Of a stretch of DNA of 19,035 nt, positions 1 to 6,927 are shown in pieces. Numbering within the stretch: position 1 is the first letter of the stretch; the number at the start of each line of letters is the position of its first letter. The translations under genes and the position numbers were made by a program. The stretch is from positions 1 through 19,035 of the forward strand of contig CBFCZU010000058.1 of assembly GCA_965602635.1 (NCBI GenBank). Direction: 5' to 3'. Source of the stretch: CBFCZU01 sp965602635. GTDB taxonomy: Bacteria > Planctomycetota > Phycisphaerae > SM23-33. Below the pieces are notes generated by a model. It did no database searches. It saw nothing but the letters and a program-made list of their open reading frames with translations, and was not told the origin of the DNA.

Positions 1-281
1 GTGTTGCCAAAGCAGACTCGCCATGCTTGCAGATCACCTCTTGGCCGGAGTAGAATCGCCCTCGACATATTCCGGCGTGGGGTGGTCCATCTCGAATCGC
101 CTCTGCTGGGCCCGTGCCAGGCTTCAGCGACTAGCCGGCGAGGCACGGCTTAGTCGAATCGCCGCGAAAGGGCAGAGCGGCCTGTGCGACACGTGGATAA
201 GCTCCCGATCCTTTGCACCACGCGGATCGAGGCGACATGAGAACCGGAATCAAAACGGGCGAGGAAAGGGGCCAAGAGACC
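1..281. other. Leading region without a recognised gene
   Basis: These 281 bases precede the first supported gene. Short open frames exist on both strands, but none has a convincing ribosome binding site or a recognisable product. The final bases hold the ribosome binding site of the following gene (AAGGGG at about 266-271). I see no clear promoter, RNA gene or terminator. The upstream part may be the 3' flank of a gene outside the window. Confidence 0.4.
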
Positions 282-1577
282 ATGAGCAAGTGGCTTCGTA
301 GCCTTGTAATCGTCTCCCTTGTGGCGGGGCCGTTGACCACCACGACGGCAGGTGAGCCGGCCGTTGGCGATGCCGACGCGCATGCACGCGGGAAGGTAAG
401 CGGGAGGCTCATAGTGCCCGACCAGAAGGGCTTGCCGCCCGGGTCGCACGTGACCGTCTACAGCCGGAGAAAGGTGGGAAACGCTGACCACGCCCACGCG
501 GGCGTCTCGCCGGTGGGCAAGGACGGGCGTTTCGCCCGCGAGGTGCCGCGGGGCGATGTCCGTATCGTTGCTGAGGCCCCTGGTTTCGCAGTGGCGCTGC
601 TGGGCCCGTTTCCGCTTCGGCCGGGGGAAGAAGTCTCCGACTTGGAGATCAAGCTCACGCGAGGCTTCACCGGTCAGGTTCAGCTACGGAGCAAGGGCCG
701 AAAACAACCGGGCGTCGGGGTCGTCACCGCCAGCCTCACCCATGCCCTGACCGCTGGATGGGGCATAAAGGTGGGGGAATTTCGATTTGATGCCCGCGGC
801 CAGGCCCGCATCCTGCGATGTCCTTCCATCCCGCTGGACCTGCAGGTGCGTGCCTCGCCCTTCGAGCATCGTGAGTTCAAAGGTGTCGCCCTGGCCGCTA
901 ACAAGGTGGGGTACCTTGACCTGACCCCGGCCGTCCCGTCGCGTGGAAAGGTACTCAGTAGCGCAACCGGGAAGCCCATCCGCGGGGCGAGGCTCAAGAT
1001 CGTCTGGTCCAGCCCCCCGGCGGACGTCTCCCACGGTGGGTGCGGCTGGAGCGTGGGCAGGGGGCCGGTGTGGGCCAGGTCGGACGATCAGGGGCGTGTA
1101 AGCCTGGACGTGTTGCGCAAGGACTGGGACTACTGGTTCGAGGTCTCGGCCGATGGTTTCGCCCCCAGGCTGGTCGGCCCGTTCCAAGCCGGCAAAGGAT
1201 TCGGCGAGGTCAAACTGGCACCTCCCATTGAAGTTTCAGGCGAGATACGGGCAAGTCCCGAAGTGCTGAAGCGCGTCTCAGGGCGGTGGCATCAGACCTT
1301 CACGACTAAGCACCGAGGGTCATCATCCCGGTCGACGACGCCCTGCGGCGAGTCGATCCACACCCGTGTTCGGGGCGAGAGGATTCCTTTCCGGATAACG
1401 GGTTTGCACAAGCGGCACTTCAGTCTTCAGGTCTACTTCAAGACGCCTGGCCTGAAAAATCAGGAATTCAAGACCGAGCTGAAGGAGTCCATTCGCGGCC
1501 TGATCATCACGCCGACCGGTGTGCACGTTGAGCCGACTGTGCGCGGCACGACGCGCCCGGCGAGGGGCGAGGGGTAG
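282..1577 (+). CDS. Secreted protein with carboxypeptidase-regulatory-like beta-sandwich modules
   Basis: This 431-residue protein is probably exported. Residues 1-23 form a signal peptide: a charged MSKWLR start, a hydrophobic stretch, then a TTTTAG exit. The ATG at 282 was chosen because the signal peptide begins there and AAGGGG lies about 10 bases upstream; an ATG in the same frame at 213 would add a charged leader. At least three Ig-like modules resembling CarboxypepD_reg/DUF4198-type folds can be seen (about residues 36-125, 129-215 and 217-313). They share the pattern G-x-V, a variable strand, D-x-x-G-x-F or D-x-x-G-x-V, then A-x-G-F-A. No catalytic motif is visible, so a structural, binding or scaffolding role outside the cytoplasm is inferred. 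The last residues (TTRPARGEG) are encoded by a CGAGGGG tandem repeat that runs directly into the stop codon, so the native C-terminus may have been altered. The specific function is unknown. Confidence 0.75.
   Translation: MSKWLRSLVIVSLVAGPLTTTTAGEPAVGDADAHARGKVSGRLIVPDQKGLPPGSHVTVYSRRKVGNADHAHAGVSPVGKDGRFAREVPRGDVRIVAEAPGFAVALLGPFPLRPGEEVSDLEIKLTRGFTGQVQLRSKGRKQPGVGVVTASLTHALTAGWGIKVGEFRFDARGQARILRCPSIPLDLQVRASPFEHREFKGVALAANKVGYLDLTPAVPSRGKVLSSATGKPIRGARLKIVWSSPPADVSHGGCGWSVGRGPVWARSDDQGRVSLDVLRKDWDYWFEVSADGFAPRLVGPFQAGKGFGEVKLAPPIEVSGEIRASPEVLKRVSGRWHQTFTTKHRGSSSRSTTPCGESIHTRVRGERIPFRITGLHKRHFSLQVYFKTPGLKNQEFKTELKESIRGLIITPTGVHVEPTVRGTTRPARGEG
1561..1574. repeat. Tandem CGAGGGG repeat at the end of the first gene
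   Basis: Two adjacent copies of CGAGGGG lie immediately before the TAG stop codon at 1575-1577. The repeat forms the last codons of the preceding gene. It resembles low-complexity G-rich repeats scattered between genes in planctomycete-like genomes; that comparison is from memory. Confidence 0.6.
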
Positions 1578-2157
1578 CGTTTGCGCGCGCGTTTCGGTCA
1601 CTTGGGCGTTTGGGATTTGATGCTTGTTTGTGATTTGAGGGTTTGGTGCTTGGGTTTTCGCCTCGCGGGGGGACGCCCCTGAACCACGGCTGAAGCCGTG
1701 GCCTATTACCACCAAAAACAAGGACGCTGAAGCGCCCTTGGGAGAAACGCTCTGAAACCGCCCCAGCCCAAAGGGCTGGAGTGCTTGAGCCCTTCGGGCT
1801 CAGCGCGTTGCCCCCCCGGCGACAGCGTGGTTGCTCCGCTGCGCTTCGCAGCCCACGGCACCGGGCGCCCACTTCCGGCCCGGCGGGCCGGGGGAGAGTG
1901 GCCGTGGGCGTGAGCCCACGCTCCCGGCCGGCGCATCGGGACAAGCCCCGGAGGGGCGCCGGAGACGGCCCCCCCCTTGCCGCCCGCCGCCGGGAGAGGC
2001 TACAATGGTGCCCTCGATAGGACGGGGCGGGGGACTTCATTTCCGGTCCCCGGCAGCAGACGGCGCGTGCCCCGTGGCCGAGCCAGAAAGGACAGGGCCG
2101 CCAATGCAACGCCAAACACAGGCTCCTTGCCCCTTTGCTTCAAAGGGGAGCATCTTC
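1578..2157. other. 580-base intergenic region rich in hairpins and repeats
   Basis: No supported gene lies here. The first part (about 1601-1659) is a G+T-rich stretch of imperfect direct repeats built on GGGATTTG, GTGATTTG and GGTGCTTGGG. From 1684 to 1957 a series of small hairpins follows, described separately. A continuous open frame on the + strand runs through this stretch into the next gene, but its translation is arginine- and proline-rich, as expected from noncoding GC-rich DNA. The last bases hold the strong ribosome binding site of the next gene. No convincing promoter was found. Confidence 0.6.
1684..1957. repeat. Cluster of eight small hairpins
   Basis: Eight short inverted repeats lie within 274 bases. 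Arms and loops are: 1684-1701 CCACGGC/GCCGTGG, loop TGAA; 1719-1740 CAAGG-CGCT/AGCG-CCTTG, one internal mismatch, loop GA; 1763-1779 CCAGCCC/GGGCTGG, loop AAA; 1786-1802 TGAGCCC/GGGCTCA, loop TTC; 1838-1852 GCTGCG/CGCAGC, loop CTT; 1875-1891 CCGGCCC/GGGCCGG, loop GGC; 1903-1920 CGTGGGC/GCCCACG, loop GTGA; 1945-1957 GCCCC/GGGGC, loop GGA. Stems are mostly 6-7 bp and loops 2-4 bases. The units differ in sequence, so this is not a simple tandem repeat. They may be remnants of REP-like mobile hairpins or elements that stabilise mRNA ends. None is followed by a T-run, so ordinary intrinsic termination is unlikely. Confidence 0.75.
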
Positions 2158-3180
2158 GTGCGTAAGGGCACTTGGCGTCCTTACGCCTTGATTGCCGTTG
2201 GTGCACTTATCACAGCACTGCACGGTTGCGGATACACATACCGCCCCATTTCGTTGAGAAGCCGAGATGGTCAAGTCGAGTATCGCTGTCATACTTCTAC
2301 CAAGGCGCTTAGCGACAGTTTCCGTACGACGGTAACCAGACGGGAAGGCAAGAGATGCACATCCCTTCCTCTCATCGGGAAAGCAGCGTCCATGGTGTTG
2401 AGCCCCGATGGCGAGGTGTTGGCTATTGCTTTGTCCCGTGGCAGCACGATTACATATCGAGTGGTTTTGATCGAAACCGCTGATCTGAAGATATGGAAGC
2501 AGTTGCCCATTACCGCGGCGAAACTAGGGCCGGCGGGGAATACGGATGACGCCCCAACGACCGTACGCCTCAAGTGCATGGCACTATCGGATAACTCTCG
2601 GATGCTCGCAACGTCCTACTGGAAACTTTCGCCTCGGGGAGGATACGAATCCGGCGTAACCCTGTGGGATACCCAGTGCGGGGACTTCATTCGGGAGCTG
2701 CGCCTACCCGAGGCGAGGCGCCACAGAGGAACGGTCGTCAGCATGGCTTTCTCGGAAGACGGGTCCTTCCTGGGTGGGTCCGGGTCCATGGCATGGAACG
2801 TCAAGGATCCCGACGTCGAGCAACCCGATGGTTTCATTCGGGTGTGGCGTGTCTCCGATGGAAAGGACGTGGCTGCTCTGCGCCTGAAGGGACGTTACTG
2901 CGTGTGGAACGTCTGTCTGGATCACACTGGGAGTTACTTGGCTGCCAGTAGCTGGGGGGGGCAAGCAGCGGGATACGCGCAGCAGGTGAGCGTCTGGCGC
3001 CTAGCGGAAGGTAAGGAAATCGCGCGGAAAGTTATTGTCGGCAGAGTTCGGGACATTGTTTGGTTGAGAAAAACGGGCGTGTTCAAGGTCTACACTGCTC
3101 AGAATCGGGAAGTGTACGTCAGCCCGACCAAGGACCTAAGGTCTTCCAGGCAGGAGTGGATAGGGGACAGGAGTGGATAG
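2158..3180 (+). CDS. Lipoprotein with WD40-like repeats
   Basis: This 340-residue protein is a predicted lipoprotein: charged MRK, a hydrophobic segment, and the lipobox L21-H22-G23-C24, with Cys24 as the lipidated residue. The GTG at 2158 was chosen because AAAGGGGAG lies 7 bases upstream and the signal peptide starts there; an ATG at 2104 would add 18 residues with a poorer site. WD40-like blades are suggested by repeated S-x-D-G-x-x-L-A patterns near residues 79-92, 141-153, 195-206 and 252-263, and by strands ending in V-T-L-W-D, I-R-V-W-R and V-S-V-W-R. Such beta-propellers are usually binding scaffolds; the partner is unknown. The reading frame ends inside a tandem repeat whose second copy supplies the TAG stop, so the last residues (QEWIGDRSG) are repeat-encoded and the native end may be lost. 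Base composition looks less GC-rich than in the secretion operon. Confidence 0.75.
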   Translation: MRKGTWRPYALIAVGALITALHGCGYTYRPISLRSRDGQVEYRCHTSTKALSDSFRTTVTRREGKRCTSLPLIGKAASMVLSPDGEVLAIALSRGSTITYRVVLIETADLKIWKQLPITAAKLGPAGNTDDAPTTVRLKCMALSDNSRMLATSYWKLSPRGGYESGVTLWDTQCGDFIRELRLPEARRHRGTVVSMAFSEDGSFLGGSGSMAWNVKDPDVEQPDGFIRVWRVSDGKDVAALRLKGRYCVWNVCLDHTGSYLAASSWGGQAAGYAQQVSVWRLAEGKEIARKVIVGRVRDIVWLRKTGVFKVYTAQNREVYVSPTKDLRSSRQEWIGDRSG

Positions 3181-3225
3181 GGGACAGGCTGGTTTTGGGA
3201 GTGGATAGGGGACAGGCTGGTTTTG
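3154..3225. repeat. Tandem repeat, core GAGTGGATAGGGGACAG, three copies
   Basis: The 17-base core occurs at 3154-3170, 3171-3187 and 3199-3215. The second and third copies are each followed by GCTGGTTTTG, giving a 27-base unit at 3171-3197 and 3199-3225, separated by one G. The first two copies abut directly. The second copy contains the stop codon of the lipoprotein gene (3178-3180). Similar GGATAGGGGACAG strings are, to my recollection, scattered in planctomycete genomes, sometimes near REP-associated tyrosine transposases (RAYTs); no transposase is in this window. Confidence 0.85.
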
Positions 3226-3253
3226 TGCGCGATCGTTCGACCGACGGGGGGCA

Positions 3254-3284
3254 AATCCGCAATGCGAATTCCGCAATCCGAAAT
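3254..3284. repeat. Imperfect AATCCGCAAT direct repeat
   Basis: AATCCGCAAT-like units occur at 3254-3263 and, with a T in place of the second base group, at 3268-3277 (ATTCCGCAAT), followed by CCGAAAT. The element sits between the GAGTGGATAGGGGACAG repeat and the stop codon of the convergent kinase gene, two bases from that stop. It looks like another short dispersed intergenic repeat and does not form a clear terminator. Confidence 0.45.
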
Positions 3285-3286
3285 CT

Positions 3287-4900
3287 CTACGGCGTTGTGG
3301 TGTCGCCGGAGCGGCCGGGGCGGATGGGCAGGCGGATGGTGAAGGTCGTGCCTTTGCCGGGGGCGGAGTCGACGTCGATCGCGGCCCCGTGCTCCTCGAC
3401 GACCTTCTTGACGACGGCCAGGCCCAGGCCGGTGGCCTTCTGCCCCTTGGTCGAGTGGAAGATGTCGAATATGTGGTCTATCTGCTCCGGCTCGATGCCC
3501 ACACCGTTGTCGGCGACGCCAATCACCGCCTGCTGATCGAGCGTGTCGAACTTGCTTGAGACGGTGACGACGCCGGCGTTGTCGGGGACGGCCTCGAGAG
3601 CATTCGTCAGCAAGTTGAGCACTGCCTGGTGGAGGGCGTCGGCGTCGGCGGGCACCGGCGGCATGTCGGCCAGGTCGGTCATTATCGCCACGGACCGCTC
3701 GTCGGCCTGGGGCATGAGCAGGTCCACGCACTCGCCCAGCACGAGGTTGACGTTGACGCTCTCCAGCAGGGGGCGGCGCTGCTTGGAGAACGCGAGCATG
3801 TTCAGCACCACGGCGTTGATGCGGTCGAGGCTGCGGCGGATGATCGGCCAGGAGCGGCTGGCCTTGTCGGCATCCTGCTGGGCCAGGGCGTTTTCGACCA
3901 GCTCCGAGCCGGCGGAGAGCCCCTGGATGATGTTCTTGATGTGGTGGCTGAGCAGGGCGACTGTCTCTCCCACGGCCGCGAGCCGCTCGCCGGCAACCTG
4001 CGCCTCGTACAGCCGGACGTTCTCCACCGCCAGGCCCGTCTGGTAGCCGATGGCCGTCAGCAGGCGGAGCTGCTCGGTGGTGTAGGTGTGCTCGGAGACG
4101 CTGGAGTCAACGTGGATGACGCCGAGGACCTTCTCGCGCCCTTTGATCGGGGCGACGATGGCCGAGCGGATGCCGTACTCGTGGACGCTCTTGCCCGAGC
4201 TGAAGCGCTTGTCGCGCATGGCGTTCGAGCAGAGCACGCCGACGTGCTTGGTGACCACCTCGTTTATGATCGTGCGGCTGATGGGGACGTCGGTCTGGTC
4301 GTCCGGGTGAGTGCTGTTATGGGTGGCCTTTGGCGTGAGCTTGCCGTTGGGGCCGACCAGCAGGATATAGGCCCGGTCGGCCTTGACCACGTTGAGGACC
4401 CTTTCGAGGGTCCGGTGCAGCAACCGGTCGAGGCTGAAGATGGAGGACAGCTCGGTCGCCAGCTCGTAGAGGATCCGGACGCTCCCGATGGCCTCGGCAC
4501 CGGCTTCGAGGGTGGGGATGACGATCGACTCGTCTGAGGCGGGCACGGTGGCCATGATGGACGCCTCGACAAGGCGCCCGTTCTCGTCCACGTCCATGCG
4601 GGGCGCCGCGCCGTCGCCGGCGGAGAAGACCAGCAGCGTCCGCCCGATGCGAATCTGATCGCCCAGGTGCAGCCGCGTGGGGTGGCCGGCGCGGATGCCG
4701 TTTACGAACGTCCCGTTGACCGAGCCGACGTCTTCGATGTGCCAAGCGCCGTCCTGGGCGCTGAAGCGGGCGTGCTGGCGCGAAACGGTGCCGTCGCTCA
4801 GCGGCACGGCTTCGCTCTGCCGCCCGATGATCGTATCGTCGTTGCCGAGCCGAAAGATGCGGCCCTTGTCCGGGCCCTGAATGACTTCGACCGAGGCCAT
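3287..4900 (-). CDS. FHA-GAF histidine kinase
   Basis: This 537-residue protein is cytoplasmic, with no membrane segment. The ATG at 4900 was chosen because the FHA domain starts there and GAAGG precedes it; the open frame extends to 5134, but that extension is unlike protein. An N-terminal FHA domain (about 1-93) has the hallmarks GR-x-S, S-R-Q-H and S-V-N-G-T-F-V-N-G, and would bind phosphothreonine peptides. A GAF domain follows (about 137-298). The dimerisation/phosphoacceptor region has SHHIKN with candidate His319. The ATPase domain (about 419-528) shows N-box N429/N433, G1 D464-N-G-V-G, an F-box-like IFDIFHSTKG, and G2 GLGLAVVKKV. No receiver domain or response regulator gene is adjacent, so it is an orphan kinase here. 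FHA plus GAF suggests it integrates Ser/Thr kinase signalling with a small-molecule or redox cue. It is convergent with the lipoprotein gene and divergent from the URO-D-like gene. Confidence 0.9.
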   Translation of the reverse strand: MASVEVIQGPDKGRIFRLGNDDTIIGRQSEAVPLSDGTVSRQHARFSAQDGAWHIEDVGSVNGTFVNGIRAGHPTRLHLGDQIRIGRTLLVFSAGDGAAPRMDVDENGRLVEASIMATVPASDESIVIPTLEAGAEAIGSVRILYELATELSSIFSLDRLLHRTLERVLNVVKADRAYILLVGPNGKLTPKATHNSTHPDDQTDVPISRTIINEVVTKHVGVLCSNAMRDKRFSSGKSVHEYGIRSAIVAPIKGREKVLGVIHVDSSVSEHTYTTEQLRLLTAIGYQTGLAVENVRLYEAQVAGERLAAVGETVALLSHHIKNIIQGLSAGSELVENALAQQDADKASRSWPIIRRSLDRINAVVLNMLAFSKQRRPLLESVNVNLVLGECVDLLMPQADERSVAIMTDLADMPPVPADADALHQAVLNLLTNALEAVPDNAGVVTVSSKFDTLDQQAVIGVADNGVGIEPEQIDHIFDIFHSTKGQKATGLGLAVVKKVVEEHGAAIDVDSAPGKGTTFTIRLPIRPGRSGDTTTP

Positions 4901-5223
4901 TAGACCTTCAGAAAGCGCGCGGCTTCCGCGGCCGTTGCATGTACCGGCGGCGCGGACCACCGCTTGCGGACAGCCTAGCTGCTTCGTTCTACCCTCGGAT
5001 GTGCCAGGACTACAGAGGCTGGCTACCGCGGGACGTGCCGGAACCGCCGAGGCTGGGACATGACGGATAGATGAGTGCAGCATCCAGCCCCGGCACCAGA
5101 ACCGAATGATACCCTCAAGAGGGCTCCGGGTCAATACCTATCGGCGGAAAGCCGGCGGCAGGGGATTGGCGCATCGGCGGGCGATCGAGTATCGTATGCC
5201 GGCCGATGCGTGGAGGACGCCAA
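4901..5223. other. Divergent intergenic region between kinase and URO-D-like gene
   Basis: These 323 bases separate two divergent starts and should hold promoters for both, but I see no pair of hexamers good enough to annotate. The right end carries a long inverted repeat just before the ribosome binding site of the + strand gene, listed separately. Open frames in this stretch have biased Arg/Pro/Ala translations and no ribosome binding sites. Confidence 0.5.
5170..5210 (+). promoter_or_regulatory. Inverted repeat just upstream of the URO-D-like gene
   Basis: CGCATCGGC (5170-5178) pairs perfectly with GCCGATGCG (5202-5210). The 23-base interior includes a second small stem, CGAT (5182-5185) with ATCG (5191-5194). 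The right arm ends one base before the GGAGG ribosome binding site at 5212-5216. In mRNA this could form a hairpin beside the ribosome site; as DNA it could be an operator. Which role applies cannot be told from one sequence. Confidence 0.45.
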
Positions 5224-6348
5224 ATGCAGAGCGAGCGAATTGCCGACCTGCTTGCCGGCCGGACGCCGGACAGGCTGCCCTGGGTACCCGAGCTGAACGC
5301 CGGATTCATCCGTAAGACTCTGCGGGCGGGGGACTTGCAGCGGACAGCCTCGACCGAGGCCGTCGGCGACCTGCCCGACGAGGAGCTGGCCGGCGACCAG
5401 CTCGAGCTGGAGGCCGCCTGCGCCGAGGCTATCGGCGCCGACCACCTCCACCGCGTCCACAGCGTCCGCGTCACCCGCGACCGGGTGGGCACCGAGACCG
5501 ACAAGGCGGCGGGCGTGACCGTCATCCACACGCCGGACGGCGACCTCCGCCAGGTCCAGCAGTGGGACCCCAACAGCGGCACCTTCTTCAGGCGCGAGCA
5601 TCTCATCAAAGGCCCCGAGGACTTCGCCGCATATCAGGCGATGGTCGAGGACGAGCGCTACGAGCCCGCCTACGAGCAGGCGGCCGTCGATATCGAACGC
5701 AGCGGGCTGGCGACCGTTGACGTACCGGGCACGCCGCTCATGCACCTGCTGTTGTGGATAATGGACGCCCAGCCGACGCTGCTGGCCATGATGGACTACC
5801 CGGGCGAGATGGTCGAGCTGATGGCGGCGATGCACGAGAAGAACAAGGAGTTCTACCGCCTGGCGGCGGCCGGGCCGGGGCAGATCCTCCGCCCGATGGA
5901 GGACACCTCGGCCATGCTGACCGGCCCGACCATGTACGCCGAGCATTGCGTGGCGCATCTCAACGACTACGCGGAGATCACGCACGCAGCCGGGAAGCTC
6001 TTCATCACGCACATGTGCGGGCACCTGGGCGGCATGAGCGAGGTGCTCGCCGGGGTGGACCTGGACGGCATCGAGGCGATCACGCCGCCGCCGCTGGGCA
6101 GCGCCGACCTGGGCGAGATGCGACGCAGCCTGGGCGACATCTGGCTGATAGGGGGGGTCGATCCGTCGCTTTACGCCACGGCGAGCGCGGAGGACATGGC
6201 CCACCACGTGGCTGGGACGCTTCAGGTCATGCTCGGCGACCGCAAGTTCATGCTAGGCCACGAGGAGATACCCGCGGCTGCGAAGATGGAGAACGTCCAG
6301 GCGGTCGCCCGGCTGGTCGAGCAGACGGCGGGTTACTTCTACCGGTAG
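5224..6348 (+). CDS. Uroporphyrinogen decarboxylase-like (URO-D superfamily) protein
   Basis: This 374-residue protein matches the URO-D superfamily in length and in motifs such as R-T-P-D-R-L-P-W near the N-terminus, the core near residues 222-270, and the late G-G-V-D-P segment near residues 311-314 that matches the G-N-x-D-P of the family. The ATG at 5224 was chosen over the one at 5206 because GGAGG lies 7 bases upstream. It is probably not HemE: the N-terminal RQAGRY-type substrate motif is missing and the gene is not with other haem genes. The segment ITHMCGH (H263, C265, H267) resembles the His-x-Cys zinc site of corrinoid-dependent methyltransferases such as MtaA/MtbA, but the usual distal zinc Cys is not evident; GHEEIP stands in the expected region. 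The substrate is unknown, and no corrinoid protein gene lies nearby. It converges on the last pseudopilin gene with about 60 bases between the stops. Confidence 0.85.
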   Translation: MQSERIADLLAGRTPDRLPWVPELNAGFIRKTLRAGDLQRTASTEAVGDLPDEELAGDQLELEAACAEAIGADHLHRVHSVRVTRDRVGTETDKAAGVTVIHTPDGDLRQVQQWDPNSGTFFRREHLIKGPEDFAAYQAMVEDERYEPAYEQAAVDIERSGLATVDVPGTPLMHLLLWIMDAQPTLLAMMDYPGEMVELMAAMHEKNKEFYRLAAAGPGQILRPMEDTSAMLTGPTMYAEHCVAHLNDYAEITHAAGKLFITHMCGHLGGMSEVLAGVDLDGIEAITPPPLGSADLGEMRRSLGDIWLIGGVDPSLYATASAEDMAHHVAGTLQVMLGDRKFMLGHEEIPAAAKMENVQAVARLVEQTAGYFYR

Positions 6349-6407
6349 GGCGGGCTCAGCCCCTCGGCCGCGCCGCCGAAGGGTGGAGAGCTGGCAAGCC
6401 GCGTTTG

Positions 6408-6884
6408 TCAATCGACCACCTGCCTCCAGGTGCCGGGGGTCGGGAGGCCGTTTGGCTCCAGTTGCACCTGAAGTTTGTAGCATGCCCGGCCTGCGTATCC
6501 GCTGGCGGTCAGCAGGATGGGGTCGTCGCCATCGGCGAGGTCGCCGTCCACGGGATCGACGGCGTTAAGCTCGAATGATCCACAGCCAATGTCAACCTTC
6601 GGCAGGGTCCCGCCGGCGTCAATGAAGGTGTCTCGCCATGTGTCGCGGTTCTGCTCGATCATCAGCAGGCCCATGTTCACTCCCGACATCGCGCACAGCC
6701 TGGCCTGGGCGAGGTCGGTGGTGTCCGTCGCCCGGCGGAGATTGATCCGCGCGATCAGCAGGGCCGACAGGCCGATGATCGATACTATCGTCGCCGCGCC
6801 AAGCACGGCCAGGTACGCCGAGCCACGGCGACGGCGATCGCCCCGGGACGTCCGCAGCGCTCTGACATTGGCATGAAGGTTCAT
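6408..6884 (-). CDS. GspK/PilX-like minor pseudopilin candidate
   Basis: This 158-residue protein is the last gene of the secretion/pilus operon. It has a basic N-terminus (RRRR), then Gly21 and a hydrophobic helix (about 22-45), the layout of a prepilin cleaved after a Gly. The +5 glutamate of ordinary pilins is missing (Ala at that place), as in GspK, which caps the pseudopilus tip. It is shorter than typical GspK (about 300 residues) and closer in size to PilX-type minor pilins. The helix is followed by an alanine-rich stretch (QARLCAMSGVNMGLLMIEQNR) resembling the region after the helix in GspK/PilX. Two later cysteines (C101 and C135) could form a disulfide outside the membrane. The ribosome binding site is weak. 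The gene lies 43 bases after the GspI-like gene. Assignment rests on position and helix layout, not on a family signature. Confidence 0.6.
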   Translation of the reverse strand: MNLHANVRALRTSRGDRRRRGSAYLAVLGAATIVSIIGLSALLIARINLRRATDTTDLAQARLCAMSGVNMGLLMIEQNRDTWRDTFIDAGGTLPKVDIGCGSFELNAVDPVDGDLADGDDPILLTASGYAGRACYKLQVQLEPNGLPTPGTWRQVVD

Positions 6885-6927
6885 GGTCTTGTCCGGTCTT
6901 GAGCCCTTCCCGGCCGGCAGCGTGGAG

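Noticed and set aside
1684..1957. Possible CRISPR array
   Set aside because: The hairpins have different arms and irregular spacing; there is no repeated identical unit and no cas gene.
1831..2157. N-terminal extension of the lipoprotein gene to 1831
   Set aside because: It would translate the hairpin cluster into Arg/Pro-rich sequence. The GTG at 2158 has a perfect ribosome site and starts a lipoprotein signal peptide.
3629..4537. 302-residue open frame on the + strand opposite the FHA-GAF kinase
   Set aside because: It is the antisense shadow of the kinase; the translation is repetitive Gly/Val/Asp/Leu without a domain.
4901..5134. Extension of the kinase reading frame to 5134
   Set aside because: The added 78 residues look like translated intergenic DNA, and the ATG at 4900 begins exactly at the FHA domain with GAAGG upstream.
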